Assembly: GCA_026874595.1 (NCBI GenBank)
Contig: CM049306.1
Span: 20,575,019-20,639,018 of the forward strand
DNA: 64,000 bases
Source of the DNA: Sipunculus nudus
Lineage: Eukaryota > Annelida > Sipuncula > Golfingiida > Sipunculidae
Direction: 5' to 3'
Shown piece after piece: positions 36,490 to 49,831 of this stretch. The notes under the pieces are model-generated. The model searched no databases, was not told the DNA's origin, and saw only the letters and a program-made list of their open reading frames with translations. Made by a program: the position numbers and the translations under genes. How positions within the stretch are numbered: the first letter of the stretch is position 1; each line of letters opens with the position of its first letter.

Positions 36490-36976
36490 ATAGCGATTTC
36501 AGATTAACCCCGGGGGTAACTAGAAATCAATTTCAGATTACCCCCCCCCCCCCCCGAGATTTCAGATAACCCCTTCAAAACAGTTTTTTCTTTGTGTGTA
36601 TATTAATTTAAAATACGTTTTTTTCTGGATTTCCTGATTTAGGTTATATCTTTCTAAATCTTATGTTTGCTTTTAATGTTTCAAGCTCTTTGGTGAGTGT
36701 ATGAGGTAATATTAATATACATGTAATTAATGATATAATCAACATTTTGCGAACATTTTATTTTTCATAGATTGATTTAACCTTTTAAATCTCATATCGT
36801 CCATGTTTTATTGAAATAATATATCATGAATTTAAAACATATAAAATTTATATATCATTTAGTTTAATCAGCTAATCTGAACAGTGCGAGCGTAACCTGT
36901 AATTAGCTTGAGAATCACCGGGCGTAATCTGAAACGGGGGGGGGGGGGGGGGTAACCTGAAATGGGGGTAAACAGA
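36490..36976. repeat. Inverted C15/G17 element
   Basis: Left part: TTTCAGATTAACCCCGGGGG, then TTTCAGATTA plus a run of 15 C (36541-36555), then ATTTCAGATAACCCC. Right part: GTAATCTGAAAC, a run of 17 G (36936-36952), TAACCTGAAATGGGGG. The right part is the reverse complement of the left, about 380 bp of AT-rich DNA apart. The same TAAYCTGAAAT phrase repeats on each side of the homopolymers. Confidence 0.6.
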
Positions 36977-39744
36977 AGTCTTTTGCCGTACTCTGGTACG
37001 TCTTTGAGGCTGCTGGTTTCATTTCTTTAATTAGCCAAACACCGCAGAGAAGGCGAAGGGTCGCTTTGTCAAGAAACATCAATCAATTCACACGGCATAC
37101 CCTGTCTTGAACTGATGATAGACAACAGGGAAGCTCAAAGACTGCCTCAGTTCACAAATGTCGAGAGTGGTTTTGTAGTATCTTGATTATGATTTGTAAG
37201 ATAATTCTATAAACCGTGGGTAGGACTCACAATGTACGCCAGTCACACAAGGTAATAACAATATATCTTAAAATGAAAGGAAGGGACTGCCCGAGTTGTA
37301 CTTATATAATTGTTTACAAAATCATTACTCAAAGTTCTGCAAATTACATGATAGACATGTGAGACGTCTGACGCTAAAGGAATAATTGGACATCAGGGCT
37401 ATCACTTTGCGTTTATTAGCCCCACAGGTGCATGGGCCTGTAGATACTTTGCACGCACCGTATATGAAAAGCTATAATATACTACAAAGAAGGATCATGT
37501 ATTTAACTTTGGAGATGCACGATTAACATTCCATATTTGACTTATATAATAAGAATAAATATGATTTCAAATAAAGTGTATTTTCCTTTGCTTTTAAAAC
37601 TTATGTAAAATTTGTTTTAACCTGCCATGGGCATATATGTTATAACATTTTTAAAATATTTTTTTTTCAATTACTTTTGATTATACTTCACCAAAACATA
37701 TCTGATCGGATGGAAAAGCCAACAAGGTTTATAAAGAAGATATGGTGTCTATAACGTGACAAATCTGTGACTTTTGTTCAACAGAATCGAAACGATTATG
37801 ATACCTTAATAAAGAAAAAAACTGCAAAAATGTGTGTTGGAAAAATATTTAATTCACGCCAAAAATTAAAGAAATCATTATATTTCAAGAACAACTCTGC
37901 ACAATGCAAAAATAAAATACTACCAAAGTACCCCGAAAAAACTCTATACTCCAGTCATGCGTGTTAAATTAAGTGAACAGAACAAAATGAAGTTATAGAA
38001 CATGGAGGGCTCATGTCAAGCGGGTGTTCATAGGCCGGTCAATATAAGTAGAATGTGGGCGTGGCAGCGGCTTGAAACGTCAAAACATGAACGTGTGAAA
38101 GCATCTATAAGGAGGGGTGCATGGTCATATTATATAAAGGTATCCGTCGGGTTTGGTTTCACTTTACTGTATTTTCTATATATCTGTAACATATGTGCAT
38201 GTGAAACCTGCGGGGTATAGATTGATGGGCATAGTATAGCATTTCAAGCACATCTTGAAAAATATTGATATTAATCAATAATCTCGTTACGACAATTGAT
38301 GTTCAACATTTTCTCGACATTTGGTCCTAGTATTTTATCGTTAAGACACGATGGCCACACTCTGGCCGAAAATTTTCCCGAAAGCCAACAACAGAAGAAA
38401 GGGTTATAAATAAAATGTACAGGAAGCAAAGCCAGCGTCCTCTCCTTAAAATGAATTTTATCACATTTAAAGTATCGCGCCGAACACGCCATATGCTCAA
38501 AGTATCAAATATATTATAAACAGTGAATAGATGATTGTTGATGCAATCAGATATATATAAGCTAACAGTTTGCCCTTAATTCCGATATTCGACTCGCTAC
38601 ATCCGAATTTTAACCTGTTCGAAAAATGGCGGAACATGAACGGCTTTGAGATGCTTTCGAGGACTGAATCGGTCGGGGTTTGACAAGAGTCCGGAAATAT
38701 GAACGAAGATACTCAGAGGACAGTCTCAAGGTATGAATCCATCCGCGAGAAAAGAGAATTTGGTGGCGCTTGGAACCGTATGGAACGAGAGGAGGCAGGG
38801 ATGACGCTGTTGATGGCACATTATTAAAATCGGCGAATTACGGTGGGATGTGTGTATTTCGTTAGGGCCTTGGGGGTTATCTATTTATTTATTATTATTT
38901 ATTAAGAAATCTTTATTCAGGGTGACTTGTTCCGACTGTGTTTGATCTTAATTGTACAAGGCCCTGATATAAAACAACTACAATGTAATACAAAATACAG
39001 GTTAAATATTGGCAAACGGGCCTTGAGCAGTATGTCTGTAGATCTTAAATCGTTTTTGAACAATCAGTTAAAGGTAATTTAGAAACTGTCGTGCCGCTGC
39101 TTGATGTTCAGCAAAAGTCAAGCTTACTGTTCGGGTTTCGTTTGACAAGATTCTGATAAAATTTCTATCATTACAGTACTAACACTAACATGTTGTCCGT
39201 TTTTACATTGGAACGGGTCCGTGCTGTCATTTGCGTAGTTTGTTAAATGACGGTGCGGTAAGGCGTTCACAAAAAAATGTCAAATTGCTTAGGATTTATA
39301 GGGAATATATGCAGAATGTCCCCGTTGGGACATGCATACACTTTGTATCAGTCAAGAGTCCCAACACAACAAGACAAAGGTATAAAACCGGACATTTCCG
39401 TGCATGGCCGCACAGGAGGAATGGGATGACAGCGGACGAGAGGCATAGTCGTCATTTATAATATAGATGCTTAGTCCACGCTAGTGAAGAAATGCACGAA
39501 AGAAAAAAAATAACAGAAAGGTTTACTTCTTCATGCATAATTATACCAATTTGATATTTTCATGGGGTTTATATATAGAGCATGCATGCAATGAAACGGA
39601 TAGACCAATAAAGCCCCTTGGCAAGGTCTTTACCACATGGAGGCGTCCTGGTCATCTAAGAGTCTATGTCAGCAAGAGTTTTCAAAATGTATAGACGCCA
39701 GACTGGATGTTAAGGATACACATGCAGGTCTGAAAGACTGCACG

Positions 39745-39745
<1 letters not shown>
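36977..39745. other. Non-coding stretch
   Basis: Mostly AT-rich. The island 38585-38830 is GC-richer and has open frames on both strands (plus from about 38691 with a possible GTATGA donor near 38732, minus 38819-38610), but neither is recognisable and the two overlap, so no gene is called. Confidence 0.5.

Positions 39746-39807
<62 letters not shown>
39746..39807. repeat. AT dinucleotide microsatellite (about 62 bp)
   Basis: Uninterrupted TA/AT repeat. The plus-strand frame of alternating Tyr-Ile across it is an artefact. Confidence 0.97.
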
Positions 39808-39808
<1 letters not shown>

Positions 39809-40483
39809 GCCCTTACAGTTTTATGGGAGATAAATTACAGCTCAGTACCTCTAGACTATGAGCAAATTTCTAGCCATGGCGATTGATGGGTCTGAACTTT
39901 GTCCTGCTATGTTTGAATTATACATAGAACTCAAAATATAAAACACACCGCCCCCAGCGGCATTCGGGGAAGCTATTGGACAGAAAGCGATATCAACAGG
40001 TGTGTATCGTCTTGGCTGTAGACAATGAATATATATCACATGGCGGGTGTGTTTCTTCAGTCTGTCGCGCTAAAGAAAACCCTGCTAGGATGATGAATAA
40101 TCCTCCGGCGACCTTATAGATTAATTGAGTATTAATCCATTTGCCAAGGCCGTCCAACTTTGCTGATGCTGTTATTTGTACCTCTTCACCTGTGGGGCCG
40201 CAACGTGATCCTCAAGCATGGCTGATTGCCAGATGAAAGTAATGCCCATTATTAAACCTCGACATTAAGCCGCGGGGTCAGGTTGTAAGTGCTAAAGCCA
40301 TGTCGCAGTAAACAAGATTAAAATCCCCAGGGGACGCCTTCGTGTGATTAGGAAGCGAAGCTGTAGTTTTCAATTTGCATATAGCTTTGTACAAATGTCA
40401 AATCAAAAACTAGTGAAAATAAAGAAATATATAGCGAAAATATAAAATTTGCGTCAATATGAAGCACGGGAAACAGGGTCTTG

Positions 40484-40585
40484 TTTATAGTCAAGTGGTA
40501 AAACGCTCGGCTATATGAGAGTGCGTTGTAGTTGCCCATCCAAGGTCGGTGATTTTCTCCGGGTTCTCCGGTTACTCCGCCCCTA
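40484..40585 (+). repeat. tRNA-derived SINE-like fragment
   Basis: TAGTCAAGTGG (40488-40498) matches a pol III A box, followed by a tRNA-like CTCGGCTATATGAGAG anticodon-arm region. The B box is decayed. Downstream GATTTTCTCCGGGTTCTCCG with GTTACTCCGCCCC resembles the conserved central domain shared by several metazoan SINE families. No poly-A tail or target duplication was found. Confidence 0.5.
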
Positions 40586-41249
40586 TATACTTTACCCAAC
40601 GCCTTCATCCGAGCCATGGAGAGTCCCCTTTAAGTTATAATAACTAATTGTACAATCCATGTAAAACAAATAATGTTTATTATTAAATAAAGCTTATTAT
40701 TAGGAGGGACAACACATTTGTTCACTGTATGTTCGCACGATCTGTATGTTTAAGGCATGAATGCAGTTAGAGACCACATACATACTAGTATACCTCCGCC
40801 ACGTGTCCTGCATGCATGGCTAAACATTGGTGCGTGCTACTCTGAATGTGAATTCATAAAAATGTCTGTCAAGCACGGTTCACAACCTCGATGGTATAAC
40901 ATCCAAGGTCTGAAAAAAGGGGACCCTATAATATACGATTGACTGACTCTCAATCGAGATAAACAAATTGTTCTCTCGCGCAAATGTAAGAATCCCTCAA
41001 ACAAAACATATGTGGTAATTTGGGTTACTTCCAAAATAAACATAATATCCGTGGGTGTTACCCTAATCCTCAACAAAATTATCATAATCTGTTCATAACT
41101 TTTTGAGTAAAGTTGCTGACAGATCAACCAACCAACCCAAGACGATAAAAACATAACATACTTCCGGATAAAGTTAAAATAAACAAGTTCTTGAACACTT
41201 GCCCTCCATAAATATGACTATATGGTTCTGTATAGTTTCAATTAGCATT

Positions 41250-41600
41250 ATATATATATATATATATATATGATATACAGATTGATATTTTATTACACAA
41301 AGCATTAAATTGCATCCAAGCTTCAAGAAAGATTCTTAATTCTTTAACTTTATATTATCCTAAGTGTAACAGGTCTCTTGGGTCACATCTTGTGTGTTTG
41401 TCTCTTTGTCTACATTATCATCATCATCATCATATCACTGGGAGCATTAGAGGCAAGAGAAGTATCATCCATACCAAACTATCATCGTCGGCCTCATGTT
41501 TGGAAGTTTCATCATCATCGGAAGAATTTTTTCATCATCATTGTCAGGTTTATCATCATCATCATCTTTTTCATCATCACCATAATCCATTAATATTATT
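41250..41600. repeat. AT microsatellite and imperfect ATC-rich tract
   Basis: An AT tract at 41250-41271 is followed by scattered ATC/CAT triplet runs at 41415-41435, 41510-41520, 41535-41545 and 41550-41580. The triplet period keeps plus frames open as His-rich or Ile-rich peptides, which are not taken as genes. Confidence 0.85.
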
Positions 41601-44600
41601 ACCATTATTTTAATAGAGTCCTTTGTTTACTGGTATCAGTAGATTTAAAGAAAAGTCAAGATTTTCTTTCGGAATCAAAGATGGCATGCATGAAGGTATA
41701 AAGACCTTGAGAGAGCGTATAAATACATATATACATGGACACCCATAAAGTGCTGGGTTAGATCGTTTTTATGTAAAGGAGCCGGCCACTGCGGCAGATA
41801 TCTTGGCAAGTTGCCAACTGCCAGCGATCAATACATGCATGTCTAGACGCCCCTGGCCGGTGGGTCCTTTCCGAACAAGACCTACGCTAAAAGTAACTTG
41901 TCAACGGCATGCAGAACCCACCCAAAACACTAAAGTTTAATGACGCCTTTCTTTACCGACAAAAAGCAGATAGCCGGACCTGCCTCTATCTTGTAATACA
42001 CCCTGGGTGTTTTTTTTACAAGCATGCTCGCTAAGGTGCAAGATTCATCTATTTGAATTACAAGGATTATAAGTCGAAATTCAAATTTCCTTCATCGTCA
42101 TGTCAGGCGTAAAGACCTTTGAAAACAGTTATTTGTTATTTCCTGATCTTGCAGGCTGGCGCTGTATGCAGGGCGTTGCACGGACTGCTTGGCACCTCGT
42201 CATAAAAGATAAACAATCCGCCGGCTTTATTTGATGCATGATTCTGAATTTGGAAGAAATTTTATGTGATGGTTATATGCTATATGATCAATTTTCTTCA
42301 TTATATGCATAATTTGCACGTATGTAAATAAGCTGCTCTGGAAGTACAGACCATTAATTTCCCTTTCTGTGAATTATTGACCAACTGACTCTGGTATAAT
42401 TAGACTCTATTGACATGACATTGAAAATACCACTTCAGCAACTTTGGTACTAAGATCATGTTTCACTTCAAGTCGTAACAATTTAGATGTATAAGAAAAG
42501 AATGCATGAAATCCCTTTGTTATAAGCATGGAATTAAATGTATACTAAATATATAATTTTTCATCTGCCTGGTAAATATCCAACGCATATACATAAACAT
42601 TAAATAGGCATCTGTTTGCAGTGAGTGACCCACTGAAAATGAAATGTAATCTCATTTAGACTTCAGTCATCTTATGTTGCCTAGTAATTAAGCAGTTTTA
42701 AAAGGCGTTCGGTTTGTGAAGTTCCTCGAATCTAACCTAGCCAGTGTCTCAAAGCCGAAAAATGAAATCTTAATAAAACCAAAGAAATGTGTTCTTATGT
42801 CTCAAGACAGATTATGAAAGCAAAATCCTGCATGTTATTGAGTGCAGGCTTATTAATAAGACACCTACCCTTTATCCACATTCAGTAGACTACGTCACCA
42901 ACCAGCCATTCCATGACTTATATAATTGAAAAAATAGGTTTTCTATAGATGGGTAATTGGTCGAGAGTGCTATATATTCAAGTGATATAAAAACGGTCAT
43001 GCACAAAATATTATTGTACCAATAATTTGTAGTATCATAATAACACTATGAACAACTAAGGTATACGAAACAGGTACTCTTGGTCACATGATATTAAAAA
43101 TCTATCATGTGGCCAATCAGAAAACGCTTACGCTTAAATGCGCATCACGAAGTCCGTACAGAATACCACTTGATTTATTTACCGTAATACATCAAAAGAG
43201 CTTATAGTAGCGGGAAAATAGTTCGGCTGCCGAAAAAGCAGACGATCGATAAAGCCCGCCAAAACTTCCATCACGGGACACAGCAGACGACCAAATTGCT
43301 TTTTATCGAACTGGACAGGCTTAAATATTATAGCACTCCTCCGTGGCTGACAGTCTGGCCCGTCTGTCTGGGAGTGCCGTAAATAGCTGACTTACGGTCT
43401 CAGCCAGCCTGATGGCCTGTTGGTCCAGGCACCGGAACCACAGCATTGACTGCATGTAAACGATGACCAGCTAGCAGAGGGAACTGACCAATTCTAGACT
43501 AGCATTTGCACATGTTCCAGACAGTCGGTTGATTTTTTATAAGTTATGCATGCAGCACTGCTGCTATGCTGTAAGACAAAATTAGCCTGCTGTAGCACTG
43601 CAGTAGAATTAGACTTGGAAATGAGGGAGAATAAAAAACATTATTTCGTGGATCAAAAGTGATGTCTCGAATTAAGAGGCATATTATTATGCAGTCATAT
43701 GTAGCATTTTTTAAGCAGCGCTGCATCCAGTACCGTTTTGCTGTAAAACCCATCTACTGGCAATGCAAATGGATAAAAAATGAAAATGAGCAAAACCATT
43801 ACTTTGTAGATCAACCATCTTGTGATAAAAATTTCCGCTTCTGTCTGGGCCATCAAGTGCGTTTTATTTAGGAGCTTCATTATCCTACATTAATTAAGGG
43901 TACTTGGGCCGAGTTATCGCGTATTTGCACCTTCTTTATTAATTGCACTGTGTAGCAGCGTTCTCTCATTTAACTCCAGACATAAATGTGGCATGCCCTG
44001 AGCAAAACGACCATGCAGGACATATGTGTGTAAATTAAAATGGCAACTTACTGATAACAATAAATGAATTTAAAAGTACCTTGCGAATAACGAATCAGAA
44101 TCACGTGAAACACGCATAAAGAAAAAATTGGTTTTTATAGAGTATCTCATTTGCAATACCTGTTCCATGCCTTTTGAATCGGTTTGTGTGTAACCGTCTT
44201 GTGGCGTCCCCTATCGGCGCCTAATGTTAACGCGACCAACCTGGCTCTCAGCCAGCAACCGGTAAGCGTACAGGCGCACCAGTGTGACTGGTTTAAATAT
44301 GAAAGAGTCGCTAAAAACCGCCAGGGTCACCAAGAACCTATAAGTCTAGCACATATTCTCAGCACCTCGGCCGCTTTGCGGCTCTGACCATTAGAACCCC
44401 TGTCTTCTCTCAAATGTCAGGTTTCAAATGCCAGGTTTAATGCATTAGATAAATTCATTCTTGTCATGACCTTCCCAGAAGGCAATTTAACAAGATCACC
44501 TTGGACAGCTTGGATAGCGGCGCACTCGAAGAATAACCGCTAAAACACCGTCTGACCTTTCTCGCTCGGCCCAGTTTGACGTACGCTGGTTGACATGTCC

Positions 44601-46540
44601 AGGGGGTCGGGCCGGGGGCGGGGACCAGGAAGGGAATGGGAGTGATTATTATTTGCTCCAAACTGGCGCGTATAGGGACGGGGGACGACATATCTTCATC
44701 ACATATTTTTTTTTAATTTGAGCTAAAAATTGAGCTGAACTAAAATTCTAGTAAAATGTTAATATAGATAAGTTAACACATGCAGACTACCTTGTTAGAA
44801 TATAATTCTGTATCAAAAGTCTTTTGAATGTCTCAATAAAGGGAAAGATACCGGCAGATATGACTAAAAGCAGGCGAGGAAGATAAGTGCATGCTTGCTG
44901 ACTCTTTTAATACCAGCACTTCTATGTCAACGCTGAACCAAATGTTTTGCAGACTGTATCTCAAATGCAGACATTGACGCGATACCGATTAAATGAGTTA
45001 TAACTGCAATACTGGCAATACTGGCTAGCTCAGTGCAGGGGGTACATTTCATAGCTCTGGCTATATCTTGAAGCAAACTATATATAATGACATTGAGTAA
45101 ACAAATTATATATATAATATTAATTTATGTAAAATACTTAATATAATCTTTTTGGCAGACTGACTATACCTTGATGTACATATGTGTGTGTGTATCGTCT
45201 GTATGGAAAATCGAAAGAAATCAAAAACATTGCTCATTTTACTATATCATAACATGTTTTTTTATAATTTTGATATTTATAATAACTGTCCACAACATAC
45301 AATAATACGGAGCAAGAAATCTATAATTAAGATGATGATCCTTTGAACTCCCCTTTCTATAGCTCTATATACAATGGTGCAATATTTTCAGATGCTGTTG
45401 CACATGCGGGCATTAATATACCATCAGGTTACTAATACCTGGGCTTGGTCGTCTCACCAACATTCGCTGAAAACCGTTGATTACTTTTCAACAAAAGAAC
45501 TCTGTGATAAAAAGGTGAACATTACGTATACGCATAAATAAAGAAAATTTTTTCAGCAATCGCCTATCACTGAAAATGTGGGCCAAAAGGTAGCATAATG
45601 CGTTTGACCTCAGATATAATGCAATTGAACACAATATATATATATATGCTAAATACACAGTGCGTATATTTGTATATACAAATGTGTGTGTGTGTGTGTG
45701 TAAAAGGTTGTTCAACTGTAGTATACTATATGTGAGCCGTTGGGATATTAAAATCTTAGCGCCAATTATATATGTAAGAACAAGAACCCTATAACACCCT
45801 GATTGAATTTGAATCCTCTGTAATTTCAAATAACAGAAACTATTTATAAGTGCACACAAATATCGGTAAAGTGGACGCCAGTGACATGTATACATGTATA
45901 TGCAATGACCAGCCGTCCACGAATTCCTGTCTTCTAATTAATGGTTATACGGTAAACATAAAATGTTTAGGGTAAAAAGTAAAATGAAAGCAACATAGAA
46001 ATCCAGAAAACCTCTGAATATTCATGAGCATAACCGGTTGTTAATAATGCACGGTTAACAAGTGCACGGCATTGTATAATATTTACAAAACACAAACCAA
46101 AGTAAACACAATAATGGAATTTTGGCTATGGAGGTTTTATATTTTTACGCGCCAAGCTAGAACCATGGAGAACATATGCCTCGTTTTAGCGCCAGCTGCG
46201 GCAAAAAGTTATCAAATACTTCTTAAAGGTCAAGGTCACGTGTAGAGAAGGTTAAACAGTGTGGTTCCTGGCATCGTGCCCAGGTTGTTCACCTTGATAT
46301 AAAAAAGACATTATCACTGACATGCAGCTGAAAGGCAAGGAAGCCTGGCACGTGCGTGCACGGCGACGTAACCAAGGAAGGGGTCCACCATAACAATAGA
46401 TATATATTTATTTATGTTTTTTTTTTCTTTATCTAGCTGATACATTATGTATACTTAAATATAGATACATTTGATCGATATATGTGAAAGAGCTGTGTTT
46501 AGTGATATTTGGACATGTTAACATATGCATCGTGATTCTT
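41601..46540. other. Non-coding stretch
   Basis: No supportable gene. It holds a palindrome at 43082-43114, a GC-richer interval at 44180-44690 with GGGGGCGGGG (44614-44623), an Sp1-like box, and a TG tract at 45683-45700. A TCAAGGTCACGTG motif near 46230 combines a nuclear-receptor half-site with an E box. Confidence 0.5.
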
Positions 46541-46548
46541 TATGTATA

Positions 46549-46552
<4 letters not shown>

Positions 46553-46616
<64 letters not shown>
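46553..46616. repeat. AT dinucleotide microsatellite (about 64 bp)
   Basis: AT repeat with a single CA interruption near 46581. A compound AT-TG tract follows at 46800-46829. Confidence 0.96.
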
Positions 46617-46619
<3 letters not shown>

Positions 46620-46829
46620 ACCTGATTACCCAAAAACTACCAGTTAACCGATATCCACAAAGCTTTATGCATGAGGGGTTTCGACATTGGTCAGGGCCAG
46701 TTTGGATACATTTACAGTTGCATTGGAGAATTAAGATCACACATGTATAATTCACAGTTTTATTGCATGTTTTACGTATATACGTGAAATAAGCCTCAGA
46801 TATATATATATATGTGTGTGTGTGTGTGA

Positions 46830-49381
46830 TATGTTTATCTTGAACAAACCTCTTATTCGTTTGTCGGCACTTTATTATTACAATTATGTAAATAAGTAAT
46901 ATGAAAGTATCATATTTTTTTGTTTCCTGCCTGACGCTTTGAGAGCAGATGATTTCAGCTGAGCAGTGACACCTGTCTGCCTGCACAGAGTTATGTGATC
47001 AGGTATACACGTGGGTGGAATGCATTTGGCAGAGAACACTTGTAATCTGTTTGTGTCAGTGGCACAAGGCCACACCAGAAGTCCCTGGCCGGCTCGGGGA
47101 CGTCAAGCGAACTCGAAAAAAATCTCAATAGATTAAATGGGATGGCCTGATTAATAATGCTAATGATGACACTTAATCCTTTTCGACATGGCCGCACTTG
47201 TTGTTAGAGGGTAGTTTTACAGAAACGTGGCAATGAGTTAACATAAGAAAGGTCTCGCTCGTGGGCGCGAGCACAGCTGGTGGTGTCCTAGTTTTCTGTC
47301 ATTGTGTCTTACGAGGGAGCCCAGCGGTTAACTCGGTAAAAACCATTACTCTCAAAAAGGAGTCGCGCTCGAACAGTCCATGTGTTGTTAAACAGCGCGG
47401 AAGGCACCTGGCCCCCATATTAGTAGCTGCTTTTTCATCTCTCACGTTGTCAATGGATGGTAAAATGTAGGTCATCACGTGACCTGTGTACGTTTTTTAT
47501 CCTTCGTACAGCCTTGACCTAAAGCCGCGTCATTCAGATGTACCATTGCATTGTCATTGTTGATATTATTAAGGAATTGCTTGTAAAATAGAACAGTAAT
47601 GAGCTCAACTTGCATTTGTCTCTTTAATAAAATGAATCCATTGTCTGACTTGTGGATGGAATATAAACTAGCTTGAATATATGCAACATTAATATTTCGT
47701 GAATTTACACCTGTTTTTTGCCTAATGGAAATGATAATATAGCGCCTAATATCTATCTGTATCATATCATGGTGAGATCTGTTTATGTAATAATAATTTA
47801 ATAAATTTTACGCATCTGATCTTCAGTTGTATCGGCATATGATACTGTAATTTCACAGCTTTGTTATTGTAATTTCTCTTTCCTTACCATGACACTTGGG
47901 CAACGTAACAAAATAAAGAATTTCAAATTTTTAATCTGTGGAATAGGATTGTTTCTCCCACTTTACAAAATACGTGTCTCTGTGGCAATTGATAGGTTTC
48001 TAGATATAGTTTGTATAGTCATGTCTGCATTGAAAAGAAAAGTGTATGGCTCTGATAATAACAATGAGCATATGTCATGACCATGCAGATATATGGAGTA
48101 GGCAGCAAATTCAATATTTAACCATGTAAATTTCCCTTTATTACTTTAAAAAGAGGTTATCCATACCATTCTGCTAAGTATAAGCCTAAGATAAAGGTGG
48201 TGTGGCTCAGCAATGGGGCCGATTAAACACTCAGAGCCATAGGTGCAGTAGTCACTGGGCCTGTTCAACACCAGGATATAAAATGAGAGGTGGTGTGCTA
48301 CACAATTAAGTTAGGTTTAAAAAAATTTGAGGCTGTTATCTTCAACAAAAATTGTTAAAAAATTACAATCCTCAATTATGGCCCTTAAAACAATGAGTTC
48401 GAACAGGATGAATTGGGCCTCTGATATAGCATGGCGATGTCCATAGGGCAAAATCGTTTGAAGAAAAGATCTTTGCATGATTCCTAAAACTTTAGAAATG
48501 TTACAGGTCTTTTGATAGCAGTATATTCTAAGAAAATAGTATTTCCTCCATCAGAGGGAAATGTGTTCATTCCCGTTCGTGTGTTTTTGTGTGTGTTTGT
48601 TCCCAACATAACTCACGCAACCATGAACCTCATGATTTTGGTGTGGATCAAGCACATGATCTGGATCCAGGAAATATTAAGGAAAACATTAAGGAATATT
48701 CACAAATGTAGAGTCACTTATGCACGAATGAACCTAGGAATATGGGTTAAATAAGTGAATGTCGGAATATTGATTTCCTTAGAATGCCGATGTCTTGATT
48801 TATATAAATGGTATCTTTCATCTGTTTAATGAACAGTGCTGAATGAATAGATGCAGAATACAGGAGGATGAGGTTCAGCTCATTCAGGTGTGGAAAACAC
48901 ACGTGTACATACATTGATTAATATCTATATAATGCCAGCAGATATAGAGCGAAGATGAAGAACAAAGGGTGCCGCCTTGTTTAACAGCTGCATGCACCTT
49001 TGACCTGGGATGATCCAACTGGAAGAGCTTGCTATATATAGATACAGAATTAACAGACCGAATCGTCTGTATTCTGGACCCGGGATGATAAAATTCTAAT
49101 TTACAACGCAAGCAAAATGACAGCAAAATTCTTGACATTCCAAAGCCTGGCGACTTTTATTCTGAATCATATAATGGAACGGCAAGCTGGCATCTCTCTG
49201 TCACTCCAACAGAGCAACAAAGGGGATATTTTAGGAAAAATAGAACTGCACAAACTTGTAATTAATTTTTACGGGGGTCAGCATAAAATTAGCAATAGTC
49301 CTGTTATAATATTAAGGCGGAACCATTGTCAGTTTATATAGAGTTTGTGAAAACATCATAAAAAATAAAAAATCATACATA

Positions 49382-49387
<6 letters not shown>
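46830..49387. other. Non-coding stretch with a decayed dispersed repeat
   Basis: About 48537-48695 carries TTCGTGTGTTTTTGTGTG, ACCATGAAC, TTTTGGTGTGGATC and GATCTGGATCCAGG, resembling the repeat at 2500-2665. A weak tRNA-like segment lies near 48198-48275 (TGGCTCAGCAATGGGG), too decayed to call. No gene was found. Confidence 0.5.

Positions 49388-49437
<50 letters not shown>
49388..49437. repeat. AT dinucleotide microsatellite (about 50 bp)
   Basis: Uninterrupted TA repeat. Confidence 0.97.
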
Positions 49438-49440
<3 letters not shown>

Positions 49441-49818
49441 TATTACAGAGATAAAAAAGGATGTTTGCGAGCTTGTTTATGTCTGTTTACAATACACAAA
49501 TATGGGTCCGCTGCACGTTTAAATATACCTTATACAGCACACAGTGTATACTGAGACTGGACGCCTCACAATGGTTCTACTGTATATATATAACTCCCAT
49601 ACACAAATATAAAGTCCCATACACAAAAGACAGCCGCTCATTGATGAAGCCTCGTTTCTGTTATTGTCTACTGGTTTCGAAGAATGGGGCCGTTATCACT
49701 TCTCGTTAAAAAAATATAGGGCGGGTTGCCAATAACAACTCCAAGAATCCGGGCTCGGTCTGCGACCACGTGGAAAACAGGGAGTCTTTGTTTTTACCGC
49801 CCTGGTGTTTCCGGTTGC

Positions 49819-49831
49819 GTTGCCTGGTAAC
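49819..49831 (+). promoter_or_regulatory. X-box-like RFX site in a GC-rich island
   Basis: GTTGCCTGGTAAC fits the X-box consensus GTNRCC-N(0-3)-RGYAAC with a one-base spacer. It lies in a GC-richer island (about 49720-49890) that also has CCAAT at 49729-49733 and a CACGTG E box near 49769. No transcript or start site can be tied to it from sequence alone. Confidence 0.3.

Noticed and set aside
38610-38819. Coding exon on either strand in the GC-richer island
   Set aside because: Both strands are open over much of the same interval, neither is recognisable and the plus frame has an internal stop, so strand and coding status cannot be decided.
39637-39861. Open frame with a Tyr-Ile run
   Set aside because: It crosses the AT microsatellite at 39746-39807 and has no other protein-like content. 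The frames over 46553-46616 and 57474-57510 were rejected for the same reason.
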